Shown here piece by piece: positions 26,794-36,239 of a stretch of 64,000 nucleotides of DNA. The number at the start of each line of letters is the position of its first letter. The stretch's first letter is position 1. Below the pieces are notes generated by a model that was given only the letters and a program-made list of their open reading frames with translations, had not been told where the DNA came from and searched no databases. This DNA comes from Tumebacillus permanentifrigoris (lineage in GTDB: Bacteria > Bacillota > Bacilli > Tumebacillales > Tumebacillaceae). Both the position numbers and the translations under genes were made by a program. Location of the stretch: NCBI RefSeq assembly GCF_003148565.1, contig NZ_QGGL01000019.1, positions 1-64,000 on the forward strand, given 5' to 3'.

Positions 26794-28041
26794 TCACTTG
26801 TAATGCCCGCCGATCTTGCCCGCCCGCTGAAGCGCCTGCCCAGCCGCCGTCAGCGAGGTGGCGCGGAGCACGGCGGTCTTGCCAAATCGGTCTTGGAGAT
26901 TGTCGAGCGTATACGCCAAGCGTCGCTCGCGCTCCCAATCGCGGAACAAATCGAGTTGCTGCACCGTGTCGTCGACCAAGTTGTCGATCGAAACCCCGAT
27001 CGAACGCACCGGGGATCCGTTCCAATGCTGGTGGAACAGTTTGCGCGCCGCTTCGTACAGGTCACGTGTCAAGTTCGTCGCCTCTGACATCGTGAACTGG
27101 CGAGAAAAACCGCCCATGAAGCCCTTGTACCCGCACATGATGTTGATCGTGCGCCCGCGCTTTTGCATCCGGCGCAGACGGCGTCCGACCTCCTCGGCCA
27201 GCTCTAGGATCACAACTTCAACCTCCTGCGCCGACTCATAGTCGCGCGGCAGGGTCATCATATGCCCGCAGCCCTTCATGTCCTTCGCAAACGTGTTCGG
27301 TGTCACCGGGCTGTAGTCGATGCCGTTCGCGGAGAGATGGAAGACTTCCCCCATCACCCCGAAGCGTTTCTTCAATAGATGTAGCGGGTAGTTCGCCAGA
27401 TCGCCAATCGTCACCAAGCCCCGGCTGTGGAAGTGCTTCTCCATCCGCGAGCCCACCCCGAACAACTCACGCACCGGCAGCGGATGCATCTCCCGCTCGA
27501 TGTCCTCCGCCTTCCATTCGTGGATGCCTTCGGGAGCTTTCTTGGCCATCGTGTCACAGCAGACTTTCGCGGCGAGCTTGTTGTAGGAGATGCCGACCGA
27601 GCAGACCACGCCCGTCTCCTCACGCACCAGCTCGCGAAACTTGCGCGCCACTTCCCACGGGCCGCCCCACAGCTTCTCCGTGCCGGTCACATCGAGAAAC
27701 AGCTCATCGATCGAGAACACCTCGACCTGCGGCGTGAAGCGCTTGGCGATCTCCATGATCCGCAGCGAGACCTCCACGTAGGTTTCCATGCGCGGACGCA
27801 CGAGGATCGCCTGCGGGCACTTCTGCCGCACTTCCCAGACCGGGTCGACCGTCTTGATCCCAAATGCCTTCGCCTCGCGACTCGCCGCCAGCACGATGCC
27901 GCTGCGCCGCTCTGGATCACCGCAGATCACGACCGGCTTGCCACGCCACCCTGGGTTCTGCGCTTGCTCAACACTCGCGTAAAACGAGTTCATATCCACC
28001 AGCAGAATCTGCCGCTTATCCGTTAAACCATATCGTGTCAT
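26794..28041 (-). CDS. Y-family DNA polymerase (DinB/UvrX-like), SOS-regulated
   Basis: A 415-residue translesion polymerase. Palm motifs are LLVDMNSFYASVEQ and VFSIDELFLDVTG (catalytic Asp-Glu present), the helix-hairpin-helix and thumb region is about 180-245, and the little-finger domain about 250-370. QLDLF near residue 375 is a beta-clamp-binding motif. Similarity looks closer to the UvrX/YqjW branch than to housekeeping DinB, but I am not certain. Two LexA boxes precede it. Confidence 0.9.
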   Translation of the reverse strand: MTRYGLTDKRQILLVDMNSFYASVEQAQNPGWRGKPVVICGDPERRSGIVLAASREAKAFGIKTVDPVWEVRQKCPQAILVRPRMETYVEVSLRIMEIAKRFTPQVEVFSIDELFLDVTGTEKLWGGPWEVARKFRELVREETGVVCSVGISYNKLAAKVCCDTMAKKAPEGIHEWKAEDIEREMHPLPVRELFGVGSRMEKHFHSRGLVTIGDLANYPLHLLKKRFGVMGEVFHLSANGIDYSPVTPNTFAKDMKGCGHMMTLPRDYESAQEVEVVILELAEEVGRRLRRMQKRGRTINIMCGYKGFMGGFSRQFTMSEATNLTRDLYEAARKLFHQHWNGSPVRSIGVSIDNLVDDTVQQLDLFRDWERERRLAYTLDNLQDRFGKTAVLRATSLTAAGQALQRAGKIGGHYK

Positions 28042-28063
28042 GTCCTAACCTCCACTTAAAAGA

Positions 28064-28075
28064 GAACATTCGTTC
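28064..28075. promoter_or_regulatory. LexA box 1 upstream of the Y-family polymerase
   Basis: GAACATTCGTTC fits GAAC-N4-GTTC exactly. It lies between the predicted transcription start and the ribosome-binding site. Confidence 0.85.
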
Positions 28076-28100
28076 CTGTATTATTGTCTACAGTATATGC

Positions 28101-28112
28101 GAACATATGTTT
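28101..28112. promoter_or_regulatory. LexA box 2 inside the polymerase promoter
   Basis: CGAACATATGTTT fits the Bacillota SOS box CGAACNNNNGTTYG with one end mismatch. It lies in the spacer of a sigma-A promoter, TTGCAT - 18 nt - TATACT on the minus strand. Confidence 0.85.
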
Positions 28113-28123
28113 CTTATGCAAGC

Positions 28124-28157
28124 AAAAAAAAAGCTATTGCTCCCAGAGCAACAGCTT
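28124..28157 (-). terminator. terminator after the 175-aa membrane protein gene
   Basis: On the minus strand AAGCTgTTGCTC pairs with GAGCAAtAGCTT and runs into nine T. It ends right at the polymerase promoter. Confidence 0.82.
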
Positions 28158-28165
28158 GTTTTATA

Positions 28166-28693
28166 TTAAGACCCCAATCTTTTAAACTGCACAGGCAGTG
28201 TCCGTGGCGGAATCTGGCGCTGTTCATCATGGTAGACATAGACTCCGAGCAGGTATAAGCCTGCCATCGCGACCAGCGCCACGCCATCGACCCACTGTCC
28301 GTAAAAACCCACGAGGTTCATCGGATGGGCGAACATCGACACCCAGCCGGAGAGCACCAGCAGCAGGCGCGTATCCCACGCCGTCGCATGCAAGAATTTG
28401 TACAACAAAAAAGCGAACGCCGGTCCGTGGATGCACACCATGTGCCAAAGCGCCTCCCGGAACCTCCGCTCGCGGCGAAACCCGCGCGCCTGTTGATATC
28501 CTAGCCACCCCATCGACATCGCCGCCCCCGTGCCGCAAACGATCGTCGCCACGTCGAGCGTGATCATCGCCCCGGACGACGTGCCGAGGAATCGCCACAC
28601 GAGGTAAGGTACGGCGAGGATTTTTATCAAGATAAACAGGACGATGATGACCTGTGCAGTGCCTGCACGAACCAACAGTCTCCAAGTGCTCAC
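28166..28693 (-). CDS. hypothetical integral membrane protein (175 aa)
   Basis: Four to five hydrophobic helices (about 9-34, 42-62, 85-105, 110-130, 138-158), with basic loops such as QQARGFRRERRFREAL between helices 2 and 3. It begins with GTG after GGGGGAT. I do not recognise the family, and no neighbour suggests a role; it is a single gene with its own terminator. Confidence 0.75.
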   Translation of the reverse strand: MSTWRLLVRAGTAQVIIVLFILIKILAVPYLVWRFLGTSSGAMITLDVATIVCGTGAAMSMGWLGYQQARGFRRERRFREALWHMVCIHGPAFAFLLYKFLHATAWDTRLLLVLSGWVSMFAHPMNLVGFYGQWVDGVALVAMAGLYLLGVYVYHDEQRQIPPRTLPVQFKRLGS

Positions 28694-28823
28694 TGGGCGA
28701 TCCCCCTTTGTCCACTTCTGTACATCCTATTCGTTCACGCCACGCGGTAGACGTTCGAAAGGTCTAAAGTCAAAAAATCGCGATAAGGTATAGTACAGAA
28801 GAACTGGGAAGGGGAACCTGCAC

Positions 28824-28964
28824 ATGGGAGAAACAGACTATGAACGCCTCGTCCGCGACTTGCTCGACCTCAACGTGAAACTCGCCAAAGGGCTGGCGGA
28901 AGCGATGACACTTTTGCAGCCACACGAGCGCCTGATCGTCGCCGAAGCGATGAAGTCGGGATAA
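28824..28964 (+). CDS. small helical protein (46 aa)
   Basis: The frame MGETDYERLVRDLLDLNVKLAKG...MKSG is preceded by GGGAAGGGG and followed within 5 nt by a strong terminator, which makes a real gene likely. It is amphipathic and helical with no Cys and no membrane segment. A TATAGT at 28791-28796 could be its -10. Function unknown. Confidence 0.68.
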   Translation: MGETDYERLVRDLLDLNVKLAKGLAEAMTLLQPHERLIVAEAMKSG

Positions 28965-28968
28965 AAAA

Positions 28969-29001
28969 AGACACGGCCGCCCGCGCGACCGTGTCTTTTT
29001 T
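28969..29001 (+). terminator. terminator after the 46-aa gene
   Basis: GACACGG and CCGTGTC pair around a GC-rich loop and are followed by six T. Confidence 0.88.
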
Positions 29002-29033
29002 ACGTGTATGCCCTTTCAGAAAACGCTTACAAA

Positions 29034-29070
29034 CAAAAAAGTGCCTGACCGAGACGTCCCCCGGTCAGGC
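29034..29070 (-). terminator. terminator after the aro/trp supraoperon
   Basis: On the minus strand GCCTGACCG pairs with CGGTCAGGC around a 10-nt loop, then AC and six T. It lies about 85 nt past the aroA stop. Confidence 0.75.
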
Positions 29071-29156
29071 CAAGTATGATAGGAGTGGAGAGAAACCAGA
29101 ACTAAAGCTTACAACTACATATTAATCGAACAACCGGTTGGTTGTCAATATAATTA

Positions 29157-30440
29157 TCAGAGATTTTGAAAAAGTTCTGCAAAGCCAGGGAACGACACGT
29201 CCACCGACTCCCAATCGCGGATCGTGGTCGCTCCGTTCGCCACCAAGGCCGCGACCGCCATCGACATCGCGATGCGGTGGTCGTGATGCGTCTCGATGAC
29301 CGCACCGCCCTGCAACTGCGCGCCGCCGTGAATGCGCAGACCGTCCTCCAGTTCCTCGACGATCGCGCCGAACTTGCGCAGTTCGTTGGCCGTGGTCGCG
29401 ATGCGGTTCGACTCCTTGACCTTCAACTCCGCCGCATCACGAATCTCCGTCACACCCTCCGCTTGCGTCGCCGCCACCGCCAGCACTGGCACCTCGTCGA
29501 TCAGGCGCGGAATGATCGCACCGCGCACTGTGGTCGCCCGCAACCGACTGCCGCGCACGCGCAGGTCCGCCACCGGCTCACCGCCCGCTTGGCGCTCATT
29601 TACGACCTCGATCTGCGCGCCCATGTCCAGCAACACGTCGAGAATCCCCGTGCGCGTCGGATTCAAGCCAACGCCACGGATCGTCACATCCGAACCTGGC
29701 ACGATCGCTGCCGCCACCAGCAGGAACGCCGCAGACGAGATGTCACCCGGCACCTCGATATCGGTCGCCGTCAGACGCGAACCGCCTTGAACCGTGATGT
29801 AGCCTTCACGATCCTCCACCACTACGCCAAACGCCTGCAACATGCGCTCCGTATGGTCGCGCGACGGCTCCGGTTCGCGAACACCAGTCGCGCCCTCCGC
29901 AAACAATCCCGCCAACAGGATGCCCGATTTGACTTGAGCACTCGCCACCGGGGAATCGTACCGAAACGCCTGCAGTCCTCCGCCGCGCACAGACAGCGGA
30001 GCCAAACGCCCGCCGTCACGCCCCTCGATGCGTGCGCCCATCTCGCGCAAAGGCCCTGCGACTCGGCCCATCGGACGCTTGCGAATCGAGGCATCGCCCG
30101 TCACCGTGCAATGGAACGACTGTCCGGCGAGGATGCCCAGCATCAGCCGAGCTGTCGTCCCAGAATTGCCCACATCGAGCACATCGGTCGGCTCCTGCAG
30201 CCCGTCGAGGCCCACACCGTGTACCGATAGTTCAGTTGGCGAGTGTTGCTCGATCTGCACGCCGAGCTTGCGGAAACAATCGACGGTGCTCAGGCAGTCC
30301 GCCCCTGGCAAAAAGCCGGTGACGCGCGTCACGCCATCTGCCAACGCGCCAAACATCACCGCACGGTGGGAGATCGACTTGTCGCCCGGCACCGACACCT
30401 CTCCGGTCAAACGGGTGACCGGCTGGATTTGTTTGTCCAT
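29157..30440 (-). CDS. aroA: 3-phosphoshikimate 1-carboxyvinyltransferase (EPSP synthase)
   Basis: A 427-residue enzyme joining PEP to shikimate 3-phosphate (called aroE in Bacillus subtilis). Motifs are VPGDKSISHRA near the N-terminus, GNSGTTARLMLGIL (PEP loop) and KRPMGR. I start at MDKQIQP because GAGAGAGG is about 9 nt upstream; the longer frame reads back through the tyrA gene and its extra 42 residues are not protein-like. It is the last gene of the supraoperon. Confidence 0.96.
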   Translation of the reverse strand: MDKQIQPVTRLTGEVSVPGDKSISHRAVMFGALADGVTRVTGFLPGADCLSTVDCFRKLGVQIEQHSPTELSVHGVGLDGLQEPTDVLDVGNSGTTARLMLGILAGQSFHCTVTGDASIRKRPMGRVAGPLREMGARIEGRDGGRLAPLSVRGGGLQAFRYDSPVASAQVKSGILLAGLFAEGATGVREPEPSRDHTERMLQAFGVVVEDREGYITVQGGSRLTATDIEVPGDISSAAFLLVAAAIVPGSDVTIRGVGLNPTRTGILDVLLDMGAQIEVVNERQAGGEPVADLRVRGSRLRATTVRGAIIPRLIDEVPVLAVAATQAEGVTEIRDAAELKVKESNRIATTANELRKFGAIVEELEDGLRIHGGAQLQGGAVIETHHDHRIAMSMAVAALVANGATTIRDWESVDVSFPGFAELFQNL

Positions 30441-30468
30441 ATCCAACATCCTCTCTCTAGAAAAACGG

Positions 30469-31623
30469 CTAGTCGCGGAAGTACACGTGGAATCCGTTGA
30501 CCAACAGGACATGCGCCCCTTGCTCCATGTCCCGCTTGCTGCGGAACGACAGCAGGACTTGGCCATTGTCCTCCTCGCGGCTTTCGATCAAGCCCACGCC
30601 ATTCAAGTTGATGCTGTGGATGCCCATCAAGGTCGCCACTTTGCCAATCGTGCCCGGCTCGTCGGCCGCATCGATGGAAATCTCATACACGGAGCGCACC
30701 GCCCCGCGCAACTTGGTCGGCAACGCATCTCGAAACGCCGATGCGTCATGGAAAAAGGTCTGAAGACCTCGCCCCTCTGTCTCCTCTAGCTTGTGCAACA
30801 ACCCCGCGATACCACTCTGCCAATCTTGAAGCAAGTCGCGGATCACATCCCGGTTGCTCAGCACGATGTCGCGCCACATCTGGGCATTGCCAGATGCGAT
30901 CCGCGTCACATCACGGAAACCGCCAGCCGCCAGCTTGGTGTACAAATCGCCATGCTCCGGGTGATCGGAGAGGCGCATCACTTGGTCGACCAACTGGGCG
31001 GCGATGATGTGCGGGACATGCGAGATCGCCGCCACGACCCGGTCGTGCAACGCAGGCTCCAGCACCAGCACTTGTGCCCGCACAGACTCGATTGCGGCAG
31101 CCAATTTGGCAAAAGCCGCCTCGTCCGCATCCGGCGGCGGTGTCAACACATACACAGCGTTCTCAAACAACCGCGCAGTGGCCGCCTTCACACCCGACTT
31201 CTCAGAACCCGCCATCGGATGCCCGCCGATGAAGTGCACACCCGGCGGCAACTGTTGCGCCGCTTGCGTGCAGACTTCAACCTTGGTGCTGCAGACGTCG
31301 GTGACGATACAGCCTTTTTTCAAAGGCAGTGTCGCCAGTTCCGCGAGCAGGTCGCATGTCTGGCGCACTGGCGCGGCAAATACGATCAGGTCCGCGTCCT
31401 GCACCGCGTCGCGCAACTCTTCGTGCGCTTCGTCTACCACCCCAAGTTCGATGGCGAACTGGCAGGACGACGGGTTGGAATCGACAGCAGCGAGTTCCCG
31501 CACCGCCCCGTTTTCACGCAGGGCGAGCGCGAGTGAACCGCCGATCAAACCACAGCCGACGATCACCGCTTTTTCAAACAGCGGCTGTTGCTCGGCAACG
31601 ACCTTTTGCATCGCGGGCCGCAT
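30469..31623 (-). CDS. tyrA: prephenate dehydrogenase with C-terminal ACT domain
   Basis: 384 residues making 4-hydroxyphenylpyruvate from prephenate. The NAD site GCGLIGGSLALAL follows a short leader, His is in FIGGHPMAGSEKSG, and an ACT domain (about 305-384, SVYEISIDAADEPGTIGKVATLMG) should give feedback control by tyrosine. In Bacillus subtilis hisC lies between trpA and tyrA; here tyrA follows trpA directly. Confidence 0.95.
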   Translation of the reverse strand: MRPAMQKVVAEQQPLFEKAVIVGCGLIGGSLALALRENGAVRELAAVDSNPSSCQFAIELGVVDEAHEELRDAVQDADLIVFAAPVRQTCDLLAELATLPLKKGCIVTDVCSTKVEVCTQAAQQLPPGVHFIGGHPMAGSEKSGVKAATARLFENAVYVLTPPPDADEAAFAKLAAAIESVRAQVLVLEPALHDRVVAAISHVPHIIAAQLVDQVMRLSDHPEHGDLYTKLAAGGFRDVTRIASGNAQMWRDIVLSNRDVIRDLLQDWQSGIAGLLHKLEETEGRGLQTFFHDASAFRDALPTKLRGAVRSVYEISIDAADEPGTIGKVATLMGIHSINLNGVGLIESREEDNGQVLLSFRSKRDMEQGAHVLLVNGFHVYFRD

Positions 31624-31627
31624 GGGT

Positions 31628-32464
31628 CTAGACCTGCGCCCCGCTCGGGCGGAGCGGGGCTTTCAGCGATGCCGCGAACTCGATCAGTTCGCGTTTTTTC
31701 TCTTCCACAAGCGCTAGGTCTCCTGCCGCCAGCGCATCAGCGATCGGCCCGACGCGCTTGACCAGCGCACTGCCGACGATCACGCCATCGGCGTAGCGAC
31801 CGATCGTCTCCGCCTGTTCTGGATGGCCCACGCCAAACCCGACCGCCACCGGCAGATTCGTATGTTGTTTGACATTCGCCACAACCTGCGGCAAATCCTC
31901 GCTCAGCGTGTCACGCACCCCGGTCACGCCGAGTGCGGCCACACAGTAGATGAAGCCTTGACCTTGGGCACACAGCTTGGCGATGCGCTGTTGCGATGTC
32001 GGCGCGACGAGTGGAATGAGGTCGACGCCGTTTTTCGCAGCAGCCGCGAGAGCTTCCTCGCTCTCCTCCAGCGGCAGGTCTGGGATGATCACGCCGTTGG
32101 CGCCGACTTCCCTTGCCGTTTCGAAAAAGCGCTCAATCCCCCACTGGAACACAGGGTTCGCATACGTGAACAACACGAGCGACGCTTGTACCTGCGGACG
32201 CAGGCGGCGCACCATATCCAGCACATCCGGCAAGCGCACGCCGCCGTTGAGCGCGCGCAGAGCAGCCGCTTGAATCGTCGGACCATCAGCCAGCGGATCG
32301 CTGTACGGGATGCCGATCTCGATGATGTCAGCCCCGATGCGATCCAGTTCGAGAATCAACTGTTCGGAGATCTCAATCGACGGGTCGCCTGCGGTCAGGA
32401 ACGGGATGAACGCTTTCTCCCCGCGCTCTTGCAATCGTTGGAATGTCTGTGTGATCGAACTCAT
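31628..32464 (-). CDS. trpA: tryptophan synthase alpha chain
   Basis: A 278-residue TIM barrel that cleaves indole-3-glycerol phosphate. The catalytic Glu is in [11 protein letters not shown]-type context and the catalytic Asp in [17 protein letters not shown]; a phosphate loop is near GFGVGHPEQ. Its start overlaps the trpFB stop by 4 nt. Confidence 0.97.
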   Translation of the reverse strand: MSSITQTFQRLQERGEKAFIPFLTAGDPSIEISEQLILELDRIGADIIEIGIPYSDPLADGPTIQAAALRALNGGVRLPDVLDMVRRLRPQVQASLVLFTYANPVFQWGIERFFETAREVGANGVIIPDLPLEESEEALAAAAKNGVDLIPLVAPTSQQRIAKLCAQGQGFIYCVAALGVTGVRDTLSEDLPQVVANVKQHTNLPVAVGFGVGHPEQAETIGRYADGVIVGSALVKRVGPIADALAAGDLALVEEKKRELIEFAASLKAPLRPSGAQV

Positions 32465-34284
32465 ACCTCAATCCCCCCCAATGCCTGTGCAACGCTGTGG
32501 ACGTCCTTGTCACCGCGTCCCGAGAGCGAGACGACGATGATGTGATCCTTCGGCAGCGTCGGGGCCAGTTTGACGACCTGTGCGATGGCGTGCGAGGACT
32601 CCAGCGCCGGGATGATGCCTTCGATTCGGGAGAGCAGTTGGAACGATTCCAACGCTTCGTCATCGGTGATCGGCACGTAGGTCGCGCGCTTGGTGTCTGC
32701 CAGATGCGCATGCTCCGGGCCGATGCCTGGGTAGTCGAGACCTGCGGAGATCGAGTGCGCCGGTTGTACTTGGCCGTACTCGTCCTGCAACAGGTAGGTC
32801 AGCGACCCGTGGATGATGCCTGGGCGACCGAGCGTGATCGTCGCGGCGTGCTCCTCCGTGTCGATGCCTTTGCCCGACGCTTCAACGCCGATCAGATCGA
32901 CCGACTCATCGTTCAGGAACGGATAGAAGATCCCCATCGCGTTCGAACCACCGCCGACACAAGCGACGATCGTGTCTGGCAGCCGGCCTTCGAGTTCGAG
33001 GATCTGCTGGCGGGTCTCATCGCCGATGATGCGCTGGAAGTCGCGCACGATCATCGGGTACGGATGCGGGCCGACGACAGAACCGATGATGTAGAACGTA
33101 TCCTCGACATGCTCCACCCAGTGCCGGATCGCTTCGTTGGTCGCGTCCTTTAGCGTTTTCGTGCCAGAGGTCGCCGGGATGACTTCTGCGCCCATCAACT
33201 TCATGCGGAACACGTTGAGTTTCTGGCGCTCGATATCCTCTTCGCCCATGAACACCGTGCATTCCAGACCGAGCAACGCAGAGACGGTAGCGGTTGCCAC
33301 ACCGTGTTGGCCTGCGCCCGTTTCCGCGATCACGCGCTTTTTGCCAGTCATCTTCGCGAGGAGTCCTTGGCCCAGACAGTTGTTGATTTTGTGTGCGCCG
33401 GTGTGGTTGAGGTCCTCACGCTTGAGATAGACTTTCGCCCCGCCGAGTTTCTCCGTCAAGTTTTTCGCGTAATAGAGCGAGGTCGGACGACCGGAGTAGA
33501 CATGTAGGTAGTAGCGGAGTTGTTCGATGAACTCCGGGTCTTTGGTATAGGTTTCGTAGTCGCGCTCCAGCTGCTCCAGCGCGCTCATCAGCGTCTCTGG
33601 GACGAATTTGCCGCCGAACTTACCGAAGCGACCGCGTTGATCCGGGTAGGTCTTGGTCATGTTGGATTCCCTCACCTTCGTTACGAATGCTTTGATTTTT
33701 GCGAGGTCCTTGACCCCTTCTGACTCCACGCCAGACGACACATCAACGCCATCCGTCAGGTGGCTGGCGAGCAACTCGCCAACATTATCCGGATGCAAGC
33801 CACCCGCGATGAACAGCGGGAGATTTTTCGTATAGGCACGCAGCGCCGGGATCGCTCCCCAAGGGAACTTCTCACCCGTCCCACCACGGTCATTATCAAG
33901 TAAAATCGCGTCCACCACATCGGTGTACGCGCCAAGTTCTGCATCGCGGTCGTCGTTTTTGACCCCCCACGCCTTCCATACCTGGCATCCCGTGCGATCC
34001 CGCAAGTCGCGGCAGAACTCTGGCGACTCCTCACCATGCAATTGCAAGACGTCGAGTTGCGCCACTTCGGCGATGCGCAGCAGTTCTTCAAGCGTTTCAT
34101 TGACAAAAACGCCGACGTGCGCAGGGCGTTTTTGTCCAACAGAAGCAACCAGATCGGCCACCTGCTCCGCCGTCACTTGTCGCTTGCTTTTGGCAAAAAC
34201 GAATCCGACGTAGTCGGCTCGAAGTTCAATCAGTTTGTCATACGCCGCACGGGTTTTGATCCCGCAGACTTTGATCAAGGTCAT
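32461..34284 (-). CDS. trpFB: fused phosphoribosylanthranilate isomerase - tryptophan synthase beta chain
   Basis: One frame of 607 residues. Residues 1-208 are TrpF (catalytic Cys in IKVCGIK, Asp in [11 protein letters not shown]). Residues 209-607 are TrpB (N-terminal [19 protein letters not shown] lysine in [17 protein letters not shown] phosphate loop; SGRGDKD near the end). No linker is added: TrpB's own Met (ATG at 33658-33660) follows the last TrpF residue, and AAGGTGAG lies 10 nt before it, so free TrpB may also be made by internal initiation. Both halves have all key residues. The frame overlaps trpC and trpA by 4 nt each. Confidence 0.93.
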   Translation of the reverse strand: MTLIKVCGIKTRAAYDKLIELRADYVGFVFAKSKRQVTAEQVADLVASVGQKRPAHVGVFVNETLEELLRIAEVAQLDVLQLHGEESPEFCRDLRDRTGCQVWKAWGVKNDDRDAELGAYTDVVDAILLDNDRGGTGEKFPWGAIPALRAYTKNLPLFIAGGLHPDNVGELLASHLTDGVDVSSGVESEGVKDLAKIKAFVTKVRESNMTKTYPDQRGRFGKFGGKFVPETLMSALEQLERDYETYTKDPEFIEQLRYYLHVYSGRPTSLYYAKNLTEKLGGAKVYLKREDLNHTGAHKINNCLGQGLLAKMTGKKRVIAETGAGQHGVATATVSALLGLECTVFMGEEDIERQKLNVFRMKLMGAEVIPATSGTKTLKDATNEAIRHWVEHVEDTFYIIGSVVGPHPYPMIVRDFQRIIGDETRQQILELEGRLPDTIVACVGGGSNAMGIFYPFLNDESVDLIGVEASGKGIDTEEHAATITLGRPGIIHGSLTYLLQDEYGQVQPAHSISAGLDYPGIGPEHAHLADTKRATYVPITDDEALESFQLLSRIEGIIPALESSHAIAQVVKLAPTLPKDHIIVVSLSGRGDKDVHSVAQALGGIEV

Positions 34285-35069
34285 CGCGCAACACGCCCTA
34301 GCAACAGATCGACAGAAGGTGCGATCTCCGGGTCGCGCATCAGCGTTTCCCCGACGAGGATCGCCGCCGCCCCTGCTTCCTTCACTGAACGAACATCATC
34401 ATGCGTGACGATGCCGCTCTCACTGACCAGCAAGGTGCCCGGTGGCACTCGCTTCGCCAAGCGGCCGGTCGTGCCGAGATCCATCGAAAAATCGCGCAAG
34501 TCGCGATTGTTCACACCCAACAACGTCGCGCCCGCATCCAACGCCCGCCCCAACTCTTCCTCATCGTGTACCTCGACCAGCGCATCAAGCCCTAGCGACG
34601 CTGCCAACTGTGCAAACTCACGCAACTGTTCCGTGCTGAGAATTGCCGCAATCAACAGGATGCAGTCGGCCCCGATCAGTCGTGCCTCATAGATCTGCTT
34701 CTCATCGATGATAAAGTCCTTGCGCAGGATCGGCAGCGCAACATTTGCGCGAATGTTGCGCAAATAATCGGCATGTCCTTGGAAAAACTGCTCATCGGTC
34801 AGCACCGACAAGCAGGTCGCCCCCGCACGCTCGTAAGTCATCGCGATCTCCACCGGGTCGAAGTCGGGGCGGATCACGCCTTTGGAGGGGGACGCCTTTT
34901 TCACCTCGGCGATCAGGCCGACGTACTCTGTCGTCGCCCGCAACGCCTGGGCAAACCCACGCGTCGGCGGCAACTTCGCGATCTCCTCCAACACGGCTTG
35001 CTGGTCGAAATGCTTCGCCAGCTCCGCGACTTCCTCCCGCTTCACAGCTACGATTCGATCGAGAATCAT
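34281..35069 (-). CDS. trpC: indole-3-glycerol-phosphate synthase
   Basis: A 262-residue TIM barrel. It shows the family motifs [12 protein letters not shown] (catalytic Glu and Lys), LRKDFIID (Lys), EVHDEEEL (Glu) and GVNNRDL, with the phosphate site ESGI. The trpD stop and trpC ATG share one base (TAATG), indicating coupling. Confidence 0.97.
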   Translation of the reverse strand: MILDRIVAVKREEVAELAKHFDQQAVLEEIAKLPPTRGFAQALRATTEYVGLIAEVKKASPSKGVIRPDFDPVEIAMTYERAGATCLSVLTDEQFFQGHADYLRNIRANVALPILRKDFIIDEKQIYEARLIGADCILLIAAILSTEQLREFAQLAASLGLDALVEVHDEEELGRALDAGATLLGVNNRDLRDFSMDLGTTGRLAKRVPPGTLLVSESGIVTHDDVRSVKEAGAAAILVGETLMRDPEIAPSVDLLLGRVAR

Positions 35070-36109
35070 TACGCCAACTCCTTTTCCTGCGTCAACTGCT
35101 GCGACGTGTAGATCAAATTTTGCAACACGGCATTCGCCCGTCCGCTGTCGATCGCGTCCTGTGCCAACTGCACACCCTCACGGATCGAACCCGCCAAGCC
35201 GGCCACGTAGATCGTCGCCGCCGCGTTGAACACGACGACATCGCGTGCTGCGCCGAGCGCACCCGACAGAATTCCCTTGGCAATCTCTGCGTTCAAAACC
35301 GCATCGCCGCCCTTGAGCTCCTCGATCCCATGTCTGCACAGACCGACTTCCTCCGGTGTCAACGTGTAGACGCGCTCCACACGACCGTCACGAACTTCAG
35401 CGATCTTGGTCGGCCCGGTGACGGTGATCTCATCGAGACCATCGTGCCCATGCACCACCAGCGCGTGTTCGGTGCCGAGGTCGGCGAGCACCTGTGCCAT
35501 TTTGTCAACCAGATCCGGGTGGAACGTGCCGATCACTTGGCGCTTCGCCCCCGCTGGGTTGGTCAGCGGGCCGAGCACGTTAAACACGGTGCGGAACCCC
35601 AGCTCGCGGCGCGGGCCGATCGCATGCTTCATCGCCGGATGGTAGGATTGCGCGAACAGAAACGCGATGCCGACCTGCTCCAAACAGTACGCCGCTTGCT
35701 CCTGTGTCAGCGCGATCTCCACGCCGAGCGCTTGCAGGACATCGGCACTCCCCGACTTGCTGGACACGGCACGGTTGCCATGCTTGGCGATCGGGACGCC
35801 AGCCGCCGCCGCGACAAACGATGCGGTCGTGGAGATGTTGAACGTCTCCGCCCCATCCCCGCCCGTGCCGCACGTGTCGACCAACCCACCCAGACTGCAC
35901 TCCACCTTCGTGGAACAACGTCGCATCGCGCGGGCGAACCCGGTGATCTCCTCGACCGTCTCCCCACGCATGCGCAACGCCGTCAAAAAGCCTGCTATCT
36001 GCGCGTGTGTTGCTTCGCCTGCCATGATCTGCCCCATCGCCACTTCGGCCGATTCGGAGGTCAGCGTACCTCCGTTGATCACCGTCTGCAGTGCTTGTTT
36101 CATCTCCAC
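35069..36109 (-). CDS. trpD: anthranilate phosphoribosyltransferase
   Basis: A 346-residue transferase joining anthranilate to PRPP. Signatures are CGTGGDGAETFNIST (PRPP site) and AKHGNRAVSSKSGSAD (anthranilate/Mg site). The likely start is GTG at 36109, with AGAGGAG 9 nt upstream; an ATG two codons later is the alternative. The ribosome site and start lie inside a tract of ten GAG repeats, a TRAP target. It is the first trp gene here, because trpE and trpG are absent from this locus. Confidence 0.96.
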   Translation of the reverse strand: MEMKQALQTVINGGTLTSESAEVAMGQIMAGEATHAQIAGFLTALRMRGETVEEITGFARAMRRCSTKVECSLGGLVDTCGTGGDGAETFNISTTASFVAAAAGVPIAKHGNRAVSSKSGSADVLQALGVEIALTQEQAAYCLEQVGIAFLFAQSYHPAMKHAIGPRRELGFRTVFNVLGPLTNPAGAKRQVIGTFHPDLVDKMAQVLADLGTEHALVVHGHDGLDEITVTGPTKIAEVRDGRVERVYTLTPEEVGLCRHGIEELKGGDAVLNAEIAKGILSGALGAARDVVVFNAAATIYVAGLAGSIREGVQLAQDAIDSGRANAVLQNLIYTSQQLTQEKELA

Positions 36110-36159
36110 TCGACTCGACTCCTCTCAGCTCATGCTCCACTCGTCTCAGCTCGTATCTA
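36104..36159 (-). promoter_or_regulatory. TRAP-binding site over the trpD ribosome-binding site
   Basis: The transcript strand carries ten GAG triplets (plus-strand CTC at 36104, 36109, 36114, 36119, 36124, 36129, 36135, 36140, 36145 and 36150). Spacers are 2 nt, with one of 3 nt, and an upstream UAG follows at 36157. TRAP is an 11-mer that binds 11 (G/U)AG repeats spaced by 2-3 nt. The tract includes the Shine-Dalgarno and the GTG start of trpD, so TRAP should block its translation. Confidence 0.9.
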
Positions 36160-36161
36160 AT

Positions 36162-36191
36162 AAAAAAGGCCAGAGCACAGACGCTCTGACC
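36162..36191 (-). terminator. trp leader attenuator terminator
   Basis: On the transcript GGTCAGAGC and GCTCTGGCC pair around a 6-nt loop (one G-U pair), followed by six U. It lies between the two TRAP tracts. CAGAGC at the 3' edge of the upstream tract repeats the 5' arm of this stem and could pair instead with GCTCTG as an antiterminator when TRAP is absent. Confidence 0.85.
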
Positions 36192-36239
36192 GTTAGGACC
36201 AGGTTGTAGAGGGCACGAAAATGGGTAGACCCATCCCGT

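Noticed and set aside
30441-30566. Longer aroA start giving 42 extra residues
   Set aside because: The extension lies inside tyrA, is Cys/Ser/Arg-rich and lacks a ribosome site; GAGAGAGG marks the ATG at 30440.
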